Shown: positions 24,311 through 31,838 of the stretch, in pieces
How the letters are laid out: every line of letters begins with the position of its first letter
How positions within the stretch are numbered: position 1 is the stretch's first letter
Assembly (NCBI GenBank): GCA_945983355.1
Contig: CAMFSU010000002.1
Coordinates: 1 to 38,997, forward strand
Reading direction: 5' to 3'
Length of the DNA: 38,997 nt
DNA from: an uncultured Clostridia bacterium
GTDB taxonomy: Bacteria; Bacillota; Clostridia; Oscillospirales; Acutalibacteraceae
Made by a program: the position numbers and the translations under genes
Notes under the pieces: model-generated
Database searches by the model: none
What the model was told of the DNA's origin: nothing
The model's input: only the letters and a program-made list of their open reading frames with translations

Positions 24311-26520
24311 TCATCCTCACCTCTTGTCAAATCAGACGGTTCGTGTAAATAATCTTTTATAAAGAATATTTCGGTATCGATATTTTCTTGGTCAAAAATG
24401 CAGTTGTACTGAATTTTTTCATATTCCTTAATAATGTCACTGTAAGGTGAAACATCGCTCCATTTATAATGGTTACCCTCGTTATCAATATAACCTGCGG
24501 TGTTGATAACAGGTAAAACCTCACGAAGCTTTAAGAGGTATTTGTTATATTCGGTAAGCTCAAGCCCTGCGGTTTCTAAAACCAATGATGAAAGATAGTT
24601 AACGCTTAATCTTTCAATGGTTGCTTCCTCGATATCGAAATTGGCCCAAATATAAAACGGTGTGGTGTAACGCTTTTGCTCTTGCTCGATTGTAAGGTCA
24701 GACAGGTTTTTAACACCCAAAACCTCGGAAATAAATTCGGGCTCAACATTTGGCTGGTGGTCACCAAACATACAAATAACGGTGGGCTGTTTAACATCCT
24801 CAAAATATTCAACAAGCTTTTTAAATGCGGTATCACTTGCCCTTACAAGCGACAAATACTTATTGGCTTTATTATACGGCTTTGTGGTTGAGGTTGCCTG
24901 AATTGCTTCGTTAAAGTTTACACAGCTTGTTGCATATCCGCCGTGGTTTTGCATTGTAACATTAAATGCAAAATATGGTTTAGATTTATCGCGCTTTTTA
25001 TAGTTTTCAATTATAACATCATAGTTATAATCGTCGCTGACATATTGGCGCAAAAGGATATTTGAGCCGGGATATTTTTCGTCTACAAGGCCTTGCAAAT
25101 AATCGGCATTGTTGCCGCTTGCAAGATAGTCGTCCCAAAGCGACATATCAAAAATATCTTCAAAAGCGGTAAAGGCATTAAAGCCGAAATTACTGTAAAC
25201 CGACGGCCTGTTCCAACCGCTTGCAAGATAGGGGTGGAACGCCCACGATGAATAATTTTGTGCTTCTAAGGTTGACACAAGGGATGCCATTGGGTTTTTA
25301 ACATAAAGCATATATGCATTACTGCCAGACGGCAAGAAGTGGGTTGAGTGACCTGTTAAAAATTCAAACTCTGTATTAGAGGTACCCGCACCGATTACCG
25401 GCACATGAAGGTTGCCCTTTATAGTGTTTTTGGTTAAGCTGTTTAAAAACGGCATATATTCAAGGTTGGTTTCAAGGTTGCCTAAAACACTTAAATCTGA
25501 AAGTGATTCGTTCATAATGCAAATAATGTTTGGCTTAACCTTTTCGTTTTCCTTGTCTTCGTCTTTGTCAACCGTTTGGTTTATATAATCCTTAATTTTA
25601 TCGGGGTCGTAATCGTTTGGCTTGGACATAAATAAATATCTTGTGTTTGCAAAAAAGTTATAAACAAAGCCATAGTTTTTATAACCTCTTGATTGGTTCC
25701 AAAAGTCCGGCTTGGCGCCCAAATCAGTAAACACGCTTGTGCCATAGAAAAGAATTATAATCACAGCGGAAAAGGTTGCTGTAAATGAACGGGAAATAAT
25801 TTTAGTTACAAGAGAAAACTTTGGCGTGCGCATTTTCAGCACAATTATTGTTAGAATTACAAATAATAGTATAGCGGTAATAAGCTTATGGCTTGGGGCA
25901 AAATTATAGGTGTTTGCAACACCGGCCGCTGTGCCAACGCTTAAAAAGTCCATCGGTTGAAAGGGTGTGCCGCGAAAATCCATTACATAGCTGTGGGCAA
26001 TAGCAAGACCAAACAGCACCGTGTTAATTGAAAGATAGGTAATTTTAAAGCTGCCCGAAATGGCAAACAAAGCAAAATATAAAACCAAAATAACGGCATA
26101 ATTACCCAAAACGCCAAGTGATGTCATATTAAAAATAAATTTATTGTTAAGACATTCGGTAATGGCCATGGTGGCAAAGGGCATTAAAAGCAGTAAAACA
26201 AAGCTTACAATTTGGTGGGTTAGCGCGTGCTTTATTTTAACTGTAAAGACCGTAACAGCGGCAATTACAAATGGCAGAGTCAAATCAAGCGCCATAAGTA
26301 TCCATCTGTTAGATATATCAAGGACATTAAAAGCATCAATTCTTAATATAGTTAATAATAAACCCGCAAGGCAAAGCACACAGCCAATAATTTTAAGTGA
26401 CTTTGTTGTGGTTATTTCAAAGCTGTTTTTAAAATAAAGTGGCAAATCGGTTTTAAAAAAGTGGGGAAGCGCAGCAGTGAAAAACCATTTTACCTTTTCT
26501 TTAATTTTATTTATATTCAT
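24307..26520 (-). CDS. LTA synthase-family membrane sulfatase-fold transferase
   Basis: The 737-residue protein has an N-terminal block of about six to seven membrane spans (residues 35-275) and a C-terminal extracellular sulfatase-like domain (about 325-640). Seen there are the metal-binding Glu in IMNESLSDLSVLG, the candidate catalytic Thr380 in GAGTSNTEFEFLTG, and the Asp-His in MFGDHQPNVEPEF. The GTSNTEFE form is typical of the clostridial LTA synthase-like group rather than Staphylococcus LtaS itself. It would move glycerol-phosphate or another phospho-alcohol onto a surface glycolipid or glycan. A 5' untranslated leader of about 48 bases follows its promoter. Confidence 0.92.
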   Translation of the reverse strand: MNINKIKEKVKWFFTAALPHFFKTDLPLYFKNSFEITTTKSLKIIGCVLCLAGLLLTILRIDAFNVLDISNRWILMALDLTLPFVIAAVTVFTVKIKHALTHQIVSFVLLLLMPFATMAITECLNNKFIFNMTSLGVLGNYAVILVLYFALFAISGSFKITYLSINTVLFGLAIAHSYVMDFRGTPFQPMDFLSVGTAAGVANTYNFAPSHKLITAILLFVILTIIVLKMRTPKFSLVTKIISRSFTATFSAVIIILFYGTSVFTDLGAKPDFWNQSRGYKNYGFVYNFFANTRYLFMSKPNDYDPDKIKDYINQTVDKDEDKENEKVKPNIICIMNESLSDLSVLGNLETNLEYMPFLNSLTKNTIKGNLHVPVIGAGTSNTEFEFLTGHSTHFLPSGSNAYMLYVKNPMASLVSTLEAQNYSSWAFHPYLASGWNRPSVYSNFGFNAFTAFEDIFDMSLWDDYLASGNNADYLQGLVDEKYPGSNILLRQYVSDDYNYDVIIENYKKRDKSKPYFAFNVTMQNHGGYATSCVNFNEAIQATSTTKPYNKANKYLSLVRASDTAFKKLVEYFEDVKQPTVICMFGDHQPNVEPEFISEVLGVKNLSDLTIEQEQKRYTTPFYIWANFDIEEATIERLSVNYLSSLVLETAGLELTEYNKYLLKLREVLPVINTAGYIDNEGNHYKWSDVSPYSDIIKEYEKIQYNCIFDQENIDTEIFFIKDYLHEPSDLTRGEDE

Positions 26521-26574
26521 TTAATATACGGTCCTTTCAAGAGAGCATATATATTTTTACATATTAACAGCCAT

Positions 26575-26603
26575 ATTATAACATAACAAAAGCCAAATAA
26601 CAA
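26575..26603 (-). promoter_or_regulatory. SigmaA promoter of the LTA synthase-like gene
   Basis: On the minus strand TTGTTA (26603-26598), a 17-bp spacer and TATAAT (26580-26575) precede the start codon by about 55 bases. Confidence 0.72.
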
Positions 26604-26658
26604 CAATTTTATGGGTTTTGGCTGCAAAACAAGTAGATTTTATGGTAAAATGCGCTAA

Positions 26659-26686
26659 CACTTTATCTCTTTAATTAGATAAAGTG
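26659..26686. promoter_or_regulatory. Operator-like dyad 1 upstream of the amino acid transporter promoter
   Basis: CACTTTATCT (26659-26668) and AGATAAAGTG (26677-26686) form a perfect 10-bp dyad over an 8-base centre. No T tract follows on either strand, so it is not a terminator. The 28-base layout, CACTTTA-14-TAAAGTG, is repeated at 26832-26859. A further CACTTTA half lies at 26714-26720, overlapping the -35. Confidence 0.6.
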
Positions 26687-26716
26687 CACAAACTTTAAAA
26701 AAATGCAAAAAAACAC

Positions 26717-26745
26717 TTTACAACTTTATCGAGGTGAAGTATAAT
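26717..26745 (+). promoter_or_regulatory. SigmaA promoter of the amino acid transporter operon
   Basis: TTTACA (26717-26722) and a perfect TATAAT (26740-26745) are spaced 17 bp apart. This gives a leader of about 160 bases before the first gene. The 391-base gap between 26521 and 26911 otherwise holds the divergent promoter, two dyads and a mini-ORF. Confidence 0.8.
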
Positions 26746-26781
26746 AACAACATCGACACAGCGCATTGGAGGAAAAATTGT

Positions 26782-26802
26782 ATGAAAGTCCACCGAAACT
26801 AA
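26782..26802 (+). CDS. Possible six-codon leader peptide MKVHRN
   Basis: A strong GGAGG (26768-26772) lies nine bases before ATG 26782, which opens a six-codon frame, M-K-V-H-R-N, ending at TAA 26800-26802. The ribosome binding site is better than that of many genes in the window. Adjacent His and Arg codons ahead of a polar amino acid transporter suggest an uptake-sensing leader. No clear terminator hairpin follows, so a classical attenuator is not supported and the frame could be chance. Confidence 0.35.
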   Translation: MKVHRN

Positions 26803-26831
26803 ACTGAATACTTTTTATTTTTTTAACGGCT

Positions 26832-26859
26832 CACTTTATTTAACTAAATTCCTAAAGTG
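26832..26859. promoter_or_regulatory. Operator-like dyad 2 in the transporter leader
   Basis: CACTTTA (26832-26838) and TAAAGTG (26853-26859) repeat the arms and the exact 14-base spacing of the dyad at 26659-26686, and both are followed by GCRCA. It lies in the transcribed leader, 173 bp from the first copy. The conserved geometry suggests one regulator binding both. Confidence 0.55.
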
Positions 26860-26911
26860 CGCAAAAAACACAAATTTTAAACTAAACATAATTTTAAAGG
26901 AGAAATTAAAA

Positions 26912-27703
26912 ATGAAAAAACTTATTGCTTTACTTATGACACTCACACTTCTTGTTGCTTGCTTCGCAGGCTGCACTGCAACCCCTAAAAAAGAAACCAT
27001 CGTTGTTGGTTATACTGAATATAAACCTATGAACTATGAAGAAAACGGCGAACTTATTGGCTTTGATACCGACCTTGCAAAAGCAGTTTTCGAAAACCTT
27101 GGCTATGATGTTTACTTCCAGCTTATCGAATGGGATAACAAATACACCGACTTAGATTCAGGCACAATCGACTGCGTATGGAACGGCTTTACCTGCAATA
27201 CCAAGGATGATGACGGTATTGCTCGTGCTGACAAGGTTGACTTCTCTTACAACTATATGGAAAACCGTCAGGTTATCGTTGCTAAGAAGGACAGCGGTAT
27301 CACAAAAGCTGCCGACTTAAAGGGCAAGACTGCTGCTGTTGAAGATGGTTCTGTTGGTGCTGACTATGCTGCAACATTTGAAGGCGTAACCGTTAAGCCT
27401 TGCACCAAGCAAACCGATGGTCTTATGGAAGTTACCTCTTTAACTGCTGACTTCGCAGTTTTAGATGCTCAGCTTGCTAAGAGCTACTGCGGTAACGGCA
27501 ACTATAAGGACCTTGCAATTGTAGATGCTCTTTCATCTGATGTTGAATACTATGCTATCGGCTTCAAGAAGGGTAGCGAGCTTACTGCCAAGGTAAACGA
27601 ACAGCTCGTTAAGCTTGCAAAAGATGGCACAATTAAGAAGCTTGCTGAAAAATATGGTGTTCTTAACACTACAATTCTTGACTATTCAGACCAAGTAAAA
27701 TAA
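26912..27703 (+). CDS. Polar amino acid ABC transporter substrate-binding lipoprotein (SBP family 3)
   Basis: The 263-residue protein has a lipoprotein signal with lipobox FAGC (Cys21) and the family 3 pattern: IVVGYTEYKPMNYEENGELIGFDTDLAKAV at the start, then CVWNGFTCNTKD and the linker DLKGKTAAVEDGSVG, ending with AKDGTIKKLAEKYG. It binds an amino acid outside the cell. AAAGGAG precedes the ATG. Codon choice points to high expression. It is first in an operon with a permease, an ATPase and a YerC-type regulator; the exact ligand is not shown by the sequence, though context hints at histidine or a basic amino acid. Confidence 0.93.
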   Translation: MKKLIALLMTLTLLVACFAGCTATPKKETIVVGYTEYKPMNYEENGELIGFDTDLAKAVFENLGYDVYFQLIEWDNKYTDLDSGTIDCVWNGFTCNTKDDDGIARADKVDFSYNYMENRQVIVAKKDSGITKAADLKGKTAAVEDGSVGADYAATFEGVTVKPCTKQTDGLMEVTSLTADFAVLDAQLAKSYCGNGNYKDLAIVDALSSDVEYYAIGFKKGSELTAKVNEQLVKLAKDGTIKKLAEKYGVLNTTILDYSDQVK

Positions 27704-27731
27704 TTAAGTTAAATAACTTCGGAGATATATA

Positions 27732-28427
27732 ATGACCTTTTTACAAGTAACGCTATTTCTTTTAGAGGGCTTTAAATTATCTTTGCTAATCTTTGCGGTG
27801 ACGCTGCTTTGCGGCGCACCGCTTGGTTTGCCTATAGCGTTTTGTTCAATGAGCAAATTCAAGCCCCTTAAATACATAACAAAAATATTTGTTTGGATAG
27901 TTCGCGGTATACCGCTTATGCTTCAAATATTTATTTTTTATTATGCACCAGGTTTAATTTTTAATATACCGATTTCACGCGAAATAAACCTGTTTTTTAT
28001 AAAAAATTACGGTATCGAAAATATGGGTATGATTATACCCGTATTGGTGGCTTTTGCAATTAATTATGCCTGCTATTTTTCGGAAATTTATCGTGGCGGT
28101 ATTGAAAGCATATCACAAGGGCAGTATGAAGCCGGATATGTTTTGGGTCTTACTAAATCACAGGTGTTTAGAAAAATTGTTTTAAAGCAGGTAGTTAAAC
28201 GCATTGTGCCCCCAATGTCAAATGAAATTATCACTTTGATTAAAGACACTGCACTTGCCAACTGTATTATGCTTCCTGAAATCATTATGAAGGCAGGTCA
28301 GCTTGCAAGTCGTGATGCACTTGTATGGCCGCTTTTCTACACAGGCGTGTTTTATCTTATTTTCGTCGGCATTTTAACTATTGTGCTGGGCAAGGTTGAG
28401 AAAAAGCTCGACTATTTCAAGAGTTAG
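27732..28427 (+). CDS. Amino acid ABC transporter permease (HisM/GlnP type)
   Basis: The 231-residue protein has about five spans, with FVWIVRGIPLMLQIFIFY early on, the hallmark of polar amino acid permeases, and the EAA-like loop SISQGQYEAGYVLGLTKSQVFRKIVLKQ. A single permease gene suggests a homodimer. It follows the binding protein after 28 bases and precedes the ATPase by 12. Confidence 0.95.
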   Translation: MTFLQVTLFLLEGFKLSLLIFAVTLLCGAPLGLPIAFCSMSKFKPLKYITKIFVWIVRGIPLMLQIFIFYYAPGLIFNIPISREINLFFIKNYGIENMGMIIPVLVAFAINYACYFSEIYRGGIESISQGQYEAGYVLGLTKSQVFRKIVLKQVVKRIVPPMSNEIITLIKDTALANCIMLPEIIMKAGQLASRDALVWPLFYTGVFYLIFVGILTIVLGKVEKKLDYFKS

Positions 28428-28439
28428 GGGGAAACTGAT

Positions 28440-29195
28440 ATGGCTTTTTTAGAAATTAAAAACATTAAAAAAAGCTTCGGCAAGTACGAGGTTTTAAAGG
28501 ATATCAGTTTTTCGCTTGAAAAGGGCGAGGTTTTATCAATTATTGGCTCTTCGGGAAGCGGTAAAACAACCCTTCTTCGTTGCATAAATTTTTTGGAATT
28601 TTCAGAAGAGGGTATAATTTCGGTTGATGGTAATGTGATTTATGACGGCGGCAGTCTTCATAAATATACCGATGCTGAAATTCGTGAAAACCGCTTACAT
28701 TTCGGTATGGTTTTTCAGTCCTTTAATTTGTTTCCACAGTATACTGTTTTAGAAAATGTAACCTTGGCACCCACACTTTTAAAGCGTGGCACAGCCGAAG
28801 AAATTGAAAACAGAGCAAAAAAGCTTATTGAAAAGGTTGGTCTTACCGAAAAGATGGATTTTTATCCCTGTCAGCTTTCGGGCGGGCAGCAGCAGCGTGT
28901 TGCTATTGCAAGGGCACTTGCATTAAACCCGCAAATTCTTTGCTTTGACGAGCCAACATCGGCATTAGACCCCGAGCTTACAGGCGAGGTTTTAAAGGTT
29001 ATAAAGGGTCTTAAGGGTAAAGATAGCACAATGATTATCGTAACACACGAAATGGATTTTGCAAAAAATGTTTCGGATAAGGTAATCTTTATGGCAGATG
29101 GTGTTATTGAAGAAATGGGCACACCTGAAGAAGTATTTGACAATCCCAAATCCGAAAAAACACGCAATTTCTTAAATAAAACAAACGAAATATGA
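28440..29195 (+). CDS. Amino acid ABC transporter ATP-binding protein (GlnQ/HisP type)
   Basis: The 251-residue ATPase has Walker A GSSGSGKTT (36-44), the family-specific FGMVFQSFNLFPQYTVLENV (Q-loop), signature LSGGQQQRVAIARAL, Walker B CFDEPTSALDPEL and switch His in VTHEMDFAKNVSD. These are diagnostic of the polar amino acid subgroup. It lies nine bases before the YerC-type gene, without terminator. Confidence 0.96.
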   Translation: MAFLEIKNIKKSFGKYEVLKDISFSLEKGEVLSIIGSSGSGKTTLLRCINFLEFSEEGIISVDGNVIYDGGSLHKYTDAEIRENRLHFGMVFQSFNLFPQYTVLENVTLAPTLLKRGTAEEIENRAKKLIEKVGLTEKMDFYPCQLSGGQQQRVAIARALALNPQILCFDEPTSALDPELTGEVLKVIKGLKGKDSTMIIVTHEMDFAKNVSDKVIFMADGVIEEMGTPEEVFDNPKSEKTRNFLNKTNEI

Positions 29196-29204
29196 GGTGA
29201 TTTT

Positions 29205-29480
29205 ATGGCTCCTGAAAAAAAAACCGAAAATATGGTTAACGGGCTTTTTGAGCTTTTGGCATCAATCGAAAATGCAAAGGATATGGAACTTTTATTTGCC
29301 GACCTTTGCACTAAAAATGAAATTGAACAAATGACACAGCGTTTAATGGCTGCAAAGCTTTTACTTCAGGGTAAGACATATAATCAGGTGATAGAGGAAA
29401 CTGATATTTCCTCCGCCACTTTAAGCCGTGTTTCGAATGCTGTTAAATATGGAAATGGTTATAGACAGTTTATAAAATAA
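29205..29480 (+). CDS. yerC: YerC/YecD-type TrpR-superfamily regulator
   Basis: The 91-residue protein matches the YerC/YecD branch of the TrpR family: LFADLCTKNEIEQMTQRLMAAKLLL, then a helix-turn-helix in the segment that begins TYNQVIEETDISSATLSRV and ends near YGNGY. From memory, comparative-genomic work proposed such regulators as histidine-responsive repressors (HisR) in Gram-positive bacteria. Here it is the last gene of an amino acid transporter operon, with nine bases separating it from the ATPase gene, so I infer that it controls this operon through the paired dyads upstream. The start follows GAGGTGA. A strong terminator closes the operon. Confidence 0.88.
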   Translation: MAPEKKTENMVNGLFELLASIENAKDMELLFADLCTKNEIEQMTQRLMAAKLLLQGKTYNQVIEETDISSATLSRVSNAVKYGNGYRQFIK

Positions 29481-29482
29481 AT

Positions 29483-29516
29483 AAAAATCCGTCAGTTTTT
29501 ACTGACGGATTTTTTA
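29483..29516. terminator. Bidirectional terminator between yerC and pgeF
   Basis: A perfect 14-bp stem (29483-29496 with 29501-29514) closes a TTTT loop, with T residues beyond it. It serves the converging yerC and pgeF genes. Confidence 0.94.
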
Positions 29517-30335
29517 TATCAATTCAATTATTACACCGATTGTACCGCGTTGCCCTTTAGTTGCACGGTGAGAGTGAAGCGTATCGCTATTACACTGTGT
29601 GCATAAATCGGCAATATCCATGTTATCTTCTTTTATACCGGCGTTTATCAGTATTTGCTTGTTGGCTTCAACCATATCGAGCCAATACTTTCCGCCGCCC
29701 TTGTCGGTAAAAATTTTGTCAATTTTTAGGTGTGAAAGTTTTTTAAATTCGTTAAAAACAGGTGTATCAACCTCATAACAGCATTTATGAATACAAGGAC
29801 CAATGCAAGCAATAATATCTGCGGGGTCACAGCCAAATTCATTTTGCATTTTTTGGACGGTCACCTTGCCGATTTCCAAAACTGTGCCGCGCCAACCTGA
29901 ATGCGAGGTGGCGATTACCTTCTTTACAGGGTCGCAAAAAATAAGGGGTGTGCAGTCGGCATATTGAGTTACAAGTGCAACGCCCGACTCATTTGTAATA
30001 AGCCCGTCAATATCCTGAAAGGATTCCTTGGTGTAGCCCGTACCGCAATGGCTTTTATCAACGATTTTAACATTATTGGTATGGGTTTGCCTTGATAAAA
30101 CTAAATGTGAGGTGTTAATACCGACACAGTCACACAAAAGCTCATAATTTTTCACAACATTTTCTCTTGCGTCACCTGTGTAAAAGCCCATATTCATTTC
30201 GCCGTAGGGCACAGGGCTTACACCGCCGATTTTGGTGGAAAAAATATGGCGCACAATACCTGTTTTTACAAGCTTTGGAAATGTAAGATAAACGACATCG
30301 CCGTTTTTACAAATATTTAAATTGTTCGATTTCAT
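29514..30335 (-). CDS. pgeF: Peptidoglycan editing factor PgeF (YfiH, laccase-domain family)
   Basis: The 273-residue protein is a full-length member of the YfiH/DUF152 family. Conserved metal-site pieces are visible: RQTHTNNVKIV, ADCTPLIFCDP, SHSGWRGTVLEIGK, CIGPCIHKCCYEV and DLCTQCNSDTLHSHRATKGQRG. E. coli PgeF prevents mis-incorporation of serine into peptidoglycan precursors; other members act as purine nucleoside phosphorylases. Its start overlaps the cpsB-like gene by 29 bases, preceded by AAGGAA at the right distance within that gene. It is the final gene of a minus-strand cluster otherwise concerned with surface polysaccharide control. Confidence 0.93.
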   Translation of the reverse strand: MKSNNLNICKNGDVVYLTFPKLVKTGIVRHIFSTKIGGVSPVPYGEMNMGFYTGDARENVVKNYELLCDCVGINTSHLVLSRQTHTNNVKIVDKSHCGTGYTKESFQDIDGLITNESGVALVTQYADCTPLIFCDPVKKVIATSHSGWRGTVLEIGKVTVQKMQNEFGCDPADIIACIGPCIHKCCYEVDTPVFNEFKKLSHLKIDKIFTDKGGGKYWLDMVEANKQILINAGIKEDNMDIADLCTQCNSDTLHSHRATKGQRGTIGVIIELI

Positions 30336-31050
30336 CGCTTTGTTCCTTATTTATAATATCGTTTAAAAGGGAATTGAGGTTATGAAGAATTATTTGCTTT
30401 GCTTGTGGCGAAAATCTGTTTTCAATTTCGCAAAGTGCAAGCCCCATCATAGGTGGGCGATTCATTGAATGTGAATCGGTTGCGATAAAGGTAACTAACC
30501 TTTTTTCAAAAAGTGTTTTAATTGTTTTGTTATAAGCTCTATCAAAAAAAGATGCACAGTTTACTTGTGTTAAAATTTTATTTTCTTTAATAAAATTCAA
30601 AAAGGTTTTAAAGCCCTTTGCTTTATTATAGCGTTCAATATGGGGGATGATGGGTGTTAACCGCAAATCGTTTTTAATATACAGTATTTCATCCATGAAA
30701 ATTTTATCAATAAAATATGGGTTGGGTTCAAGCAAGATATAATTGCTTTTATTTATTGTAAAATCTTTAATGTATTCGCTTTTAGAAATGCCCCTAAAAT
30801 AAAACAACTCACAACCAATTAAAATTTCAGGCAAATCCTTTGTTTTGACCTTTTCAAGCTTGCCAAAGGCCGAAGATACCCTTGCCTTAAATTCGTCAAT
30901 AGTGTCGCTTTGGGGGTAAAAGTGTGGGGTGGCGACAACGGTTGTAATGCCTTGGGATTTCATCATTTTCAAAAGCTCTAAAGAAATTTTAACGGTTTTG
31001 GCGCCGTCATCGCAATCGGGTAAAATATGGGTGTGTAAATCAAGCAGCAT
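30307..31050 (-). CDS. CpsB/YwqE-type tyrosine-protein phosphatase (PHP domain)
   Basis: The 247-residue protein has PHP-family metal motifs in CpsB order: DLHTHILPDCDDGA (residues 4-17), VVATPHFYPQ, GCELFYFRG, IPHIERY and IATDSHSMNRPPM. Such Mn-dependent phosphatases remove phosphate from the tyrosine tail of the partner kinase, here encoded just upstream at 31114-31824. GGAGGTGA precedes the ATG by nine bases. A terminator-like hairpin separates it from the kinase gene. Confidence 0.93.
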   Translation of the reverse strand: MLLDLHTHILPDCDDGAKTVKISLELLKMMKSQGITTVVATPHFYPQSDTIDEFKARVSSAFGKLEKVKTKDLPEILIGCELFYFRGISKSEYIKDFTINKSNYILLEPNPYFIDKIFMDEILYIKNDLRLTPIIPHIERYNKAKGFKTFLNFIKENKILTQVNCASFFDRAYNKTIKTLFEKRLVTFIATDSHSMNRPPMMGLALCEIENRFSPQAKQIILHNLNSLLNDIINKEQSDEIEQFKYL

Positions 31051-31080
31051 TTTAAGTTGTCACCTCCAAAATAAAGTATT

Positions 31081-31109
31081 AAAAAACGGGAGAAAAATCC
31101 TCCCGTTTT
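31081..31109 (-). terminator. Terminator-like hairpin between the kinase and phosphatase genes
   Basis: Reading the minus strand, AAAACGGGAG (31109-31100) pairs with CTCCCGTTTT (31092-31083) and T residues follow. It lies within the 63-base gap inside an otherwise co-directional cluster, so it likely reduces transcription of the phosphatase and pgeF. Confidence 0.78.
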
Positions 31110-31113
31110 AATT

Positions 31114-31824
31114 TTAATAATAGGTCTTTCCGCTTTTGTAATAGCTGTACTTGCTTTTGTAATATCCCTTAGGTCTGGGGTCAGCACCGTTTATAATAAC
31201 ACCGTCAACGCTAACACCTAAAACATCAAGCGCTTTAACCGCCTTTTTATATGCATCGTGTGTTGTGCTGGCCGCACGAATAACCAAAACAAATGCATCA
31301 ACCTTTTGTGCAATAACTAAAGCATCGGAAACGGGGTTAATCGGGGGAGTGTCGATTATAACATAATCATATTTCTCGCTGAGTTGTTTTAAAAGTTCAT
31401 CGAACTTGGTTGTGTTCAAAAGCTCGGTCGATTTAACGGGAAGTGTGTTACAAGTAAGAACATCTAAATAGTCGTTGTGCTTGTGAATAGCTTCTTCAAG
31501 GGTCGCTTTTTCAAGAATAACATCCAAAATACCAACCTTATTTTCAATTTTAAGCTTTTTATGAATTGTTGGCTTGTGAACATCGCAGTCAATAACCAAA
31601 ACGCGTTTTTCAAGCTGAGAGATGGTAATTGCAACATTAAGAGAGGTTGTTGATTTACCTTCTGAAGCGTTAGGACTTGAAATCGCTAAGGTTTTGGCGT
31701 TTTTCTTAGCCATAAGGTTAACGATATTGGTGCGGGTGTTTTTATAAGATTCGACAATGGCAAAGGTTATCCTTTGGCGGATATTAGCCATAACTAATTT
31801 TTCATTTGTGGGTTTATTAGCCAT
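31114..31824 (-). CDS. CpsD/YwqD-type bacterial tyrosine kinase
   Basis: The 236-residue BY-kinase has P-loop SEGKSTT (K57), Walker A' VLVIDCDVHKP (D79, D81), Walker B YVIIDTPP and a C-terminal tyrosine cluster (PKGYYKSKYSYYKSGKTYY) that is the autophosphorylation tail. It pairs with the Wzz-like protein at 31839-32582, whose cytosolic end activates it, to control capsule or exopolysaccharide chain length. ATG 31824 is nine bases after AAGGAGG; a TTG six bases upstream lies too close to that site. Confidence 0.95.
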   Translation of the reverse strand: MANKPTNEKLVMANIRQRITFAIVESYKNTRTNIVNLMAKKNAKTLAISSPNASEGKSTTSLNVAITISQLEKRVLVIDCDVHKPTIHKKLKIENKVGILDVILEKATLEEAIHKHNDYLDVLTCNTLPVKSTELLNTTKFDELLKQLSEKYDYVIIDTPPINPVSDALVIAQKVDAFVLVIRAASTTHDAYKKAVKALDVLGVSVDGVIINGADPRPKGYYKSKYSYYKSGKTYY

Positions 31825-31838
31825 TTTCAATATCCTCC

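Noticed and set aside
26659-26686. The 10-bp dyad as a terminator of the LTA synthase-like gene or as a riboswitch
   Set aside because: It has no T tract on either strand, is very AT-rich, lies upstream of both divergent promoters' transcripts, and its arms are repeated at the same spacing 173 bp away, which fits a protein-binding site better.
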